DNA of 7,061 bases from JAIOPA01 sp036522895. Its GTDB lineage: Bacteria > Eisenbacteria > RBG-16-71-46. The notes under the pieces are model-generated. The model made no database searches. It had not been told where the DNA came from and worked only from the letters and a program-made list of their open reading frames with translations. The stretch is taken from assembly GCA_036522895.1 (NCBI GenBank), contig DATDEX010000196.1, forward strand, positions 1-7,061, in the 5' to 3' direction. Both the position numbers and the translations under genes were made by a program. Of this stretch, positions 6,301 to 7,061 are shown one piece after another. The number at the start of each line of letters is the position of its first letter. The first letter of the stretch is position 1.

Positions 6301-7061
6301 CCGACGCCGGTCGTCTGCGCCCAGACCCGGTAGCCGAACGTGTCGAACGCCATGATGTCGTGACGGAAGAGCAGATGCCCGTCCGTCGCATCGACCACGT
6401 ACATGTAGGCCTGGTCGGGGGCCATGAGCTCGACGTACCAGCCCGGGACCAGCGCGTCCGGCATGTGGAACAGCGTCTGCTTCACCCGCACGTCGCTGCC
6501 GGGCCGCAGGCCCTCGGGCAGTGCCGCCGCCGCGGCGGAGACGTCGAACCGGAGGTAGCCGCCCTCCCCCGCGCCGGCGGGCCTGGGCCCCTGCGGGCCC
6601 GTGGGCTGGCCGGCGAAGTCGTCGAGCGCCACCTGGAGCGCGCGCTCGGCCGGGAGCTTCCACTCGGGCGTCCCGGCGCGGGCCAGGAGCTCGCGGCTCG
6701 GGATGTAGCCGGAGACGGCGAGCAGCTCGAGGTTCCTGTCCATGAGGACTTTCACCTCGTCGCGGAAGACGTCGACTCCGGCCACCCGCTGATCGAACGC
6801 GACGATGATCCCGCCGCGACCCGTGTCGTGGACATAGCGGAGCGGAGCCTCGGCGACGTCGCTGCTCTGCAGACGATAGAAGCCCGAGACGAGCCCCAGG
6901 TGCTGGCGCGCGGCCGCCTCCGCCGAGACCTTCCCCGCCGCGCGGGCCGCGTTCTGGCCACCGGCCGCTCCGTGCGTGGCCCACAGGAACGAAGGCACGT
7001 CGTAGCGCTCGTCGAAGCCCGCGGGCGTCGCCCGCTCGACGAGCGGCGCGCTCGTGCGGGC
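3363..7061 (-). CDS. Secreted M36 (fungalysin-type) zinc metalloprotease with PA, Ig-like, MAM-like and FlgD-like C-terminal domains (5' partial)
   Basis: Extracellular zinc endoprotease; 1,232 residues are visible, ending at TGA 3363-3365. The frame is open to the window edge, and the GTG at 6998 (residue 22) is internal: codons before it read FDERYDVPSFLWA, a usual M36 propeptide opening, and no ribosome binding site is present. The signal peptide is therefore off-window. Residues are counted from 7061. Order: FTP-type inhibitory propeptide (about 54-131); front of the catalytic domain with FHDWYYDSGFNEASGN, NFGRGG, EAQDFGGTNNAN and RMQMYVF (about 363-432); an inserted PA domain (about 470-568) with Cys485 and Cys506 (DRGTCSF) probably forming a disulfide; zinc site HEWGH (590-594, bases 5280-5294) with third ligand Glu617 in GEGWADF; conserved H711-STGEVW; Ig-like domain with an acidic loop (about 820-925); MAM/jelly-roll domain like that of immune inhibitor A proteases (about 935-1120); FlgD-like domain (about 1146-1232) ending in VVVMR. 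Fungal M36 enzymes are about half this length. It sits upstream of pip on the same strand. Confidence 0.95.
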   Translation of the reverse strand, partial: ARTSAPLVERATPAGFDERYDVPSFLWATHGAAGGQNAARAAGKVSAEAAARQHLGLVSGFYRLQSSDVAEAPLRYVHDTGRGGIIVAFDQRVAGVDVFRDEVKVLMDRNLELLAVSGYIPSRELLARAGTPEWKLPAERALQVALDDFAGQPTGPQGPRPAGAGEGGYLRFDVSAAAAALPEGLRPGSDVRVKQTLFHMPDALVPGWYVELMAPDQAYMYVVDATDGHLLFRHDIMAFDTFGYRVWAQTTGVGLPHDGPQGTSPTPHPTGLPDFFAPTFQAPNLLTIQNGPISTNDPWLPPGATVTTGNNVDAYADLVSPDGFSAGDLRATTTAPNTFDRTYDVNLAPGASSDQRMAAITQLFYDDNFFHDWYYDSGFNEASGNGQTNNFGRGGLGSDAMHAEAQDFGGTNNANMSTPADGAPARMQMYVFNPAGAAQLTVSAPPAVAGNYAAGVATGFGPQNFNVSGSLIVGLDGIAPPGDGCSGLSNAAQVTGKIVMIDRGTCSFLLKAQNAQGAGAIGVIIADNVDEGTLGLGGTAGGVTIPVLSVTLTTANALKNALLTDPVTVQMLRQSSLSRDGTLDNQIVAHEWGHFISNRLIGNAAGLSTSMAGGLGEGWADFHAMLMTVRPEDISVPSNANWAGVYGLAGYALYPSVGTSNAFYFGIRRVPYSTDMSKNGLTFKHIQNGIPLPVGPPTAFGQDGSNNAEVHSTGEVWCTMLWECYASLLRDYPFATAQQHMRDYLVAAYKLTPNAPTLLDARNALLAAVRARDTNDFQRFWTAFARRGAGVGAVAPDRFDATNSGVVESFVTGGDLTVLAKTLVIDNHNCDADGYLDNGEVGHVAVTFENTGSSSLSQSTVSLSSSNGHVGFPGGTSASLPSVVPFGTTSVSLPVELLGASGPELLDFVATYNDPGFAIAGPRTSTLYARGNTDEVPSTTENVETLSPPWAAAGSPLDQGQWGTAEVGPTDHRFRGPDMGDVADHTLTSPPLQIAGTGNFTFSFQTAWDFERDATNFYDGGVVEISTDGGATWADLGIGALSPGYGGPLFTGSGNPMSGRSAYVGRSPGYPALTTVNANLGTAHDGQTVRIRFRIGCDAGVGANGWDIASLTFTNLTNQPFFDLGPNAVDCTPVAVEPQLPGELAFGVTSANPAAGSARFRYGLPQAGRVEVGVYDVTGRRVATLASGVEAAGWHTTAWTVNDDGSAPASGMYFARFSANGRVLRSRVVVMR

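Noticed and set aside
4870..6984. 704-codon open frame on the minus strand inside the M36 protease gene, in another frame
   Set aside because: Its product is an Arg/Pro/Gly/Ala-rich string with no domain; the overlapping frame has clear M36 motifs. Long false frames are expected at this GC content.
6996..6998. GTG at 6998 as start of the M36 protease
   Set aside because: The frame continues upstream to the window edge with family-like sequence, no ribosome binding site precedes it, and starting there would leave a secreted enzyme without a signal peptide.
1..7061. CRISPR array, toxin-antitoxin pair, phage or transposon genes
   Set aside because: No regularly spaced repeats, no small paired genes, no transposase, integrase or terminal inverted repeats were seen.

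Overview
This window is a GC-rich bacterial segment, with third codon positions almost all G or C. It holds four protein-coding genes, and the two at the ends run off the window. No rRNA, tRNA, CRISPR array, insertion sequence or phage gene was seen. The best clue to the source is the large secreted protease: its C-terminus is a FlgD/Ig-like module of the kind that ends many secreted proteins in Candidatus Eisenbacteria and other lineages of the FCB group. Together with the high GC, this points to an uncultivated high-GC bacterium of that kind. The assignment is inferred from protein style only; Gemmatimonadota or Myxococcota are not excluded.

Layout: (1) 1-1356, plus strand, is most of an APC-superfamily amino acid permease whose N-terminus lies before the window. 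(2) 1357-1422 is a short convergent intergenic region with a 17-bp tandem duplication over the permease stop codon and a perfect 13-bp-arm inverted repeat that probably ends transcription from both sides. (3) 1423-2064, minus strand, is an unrecognised protein with one N-terminal membrane segment; its start is moved inward to a GTG behind a strong ribosome binding site. (4) 2065-2271 is a 207-bp gap with no gene and one weak hairpin. (5) 2272-3246, minus strand, is proline iminopeptidase (pip) with all catalytic residues present. (6) 3247-3362 is a 116-bp gap with a large imperfect inverted repeat that pairs fully only as minus-strand RNA. (7) 3363-7061, minus strand, is a very large M36 (fungalysin-type) metalloprotease whose reading frame stays open to the window edge, so its secretion signal is outside the window.

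The order of transcription on the minus strand is M36 protease, pip, small membrane protein; the permease runs toward them. A plausible joint reading is protein scavenging: the secreted endoprotease cuts protein outside the cell, proline iminopeptidase removes N-terminal proline from the resulting peptides, and the permease moves amino acids. The two hairpins and the 116- and 207-bp gaps argue against one tight operon, so the link is by neighbourhood only. No new defence system, mobile element or RNA system could be supported. The most notable items are the multi-domain architecture of the M36 protease, the unrecognised membrane protein, and the strand-specific hairpin between protease and peptidase.
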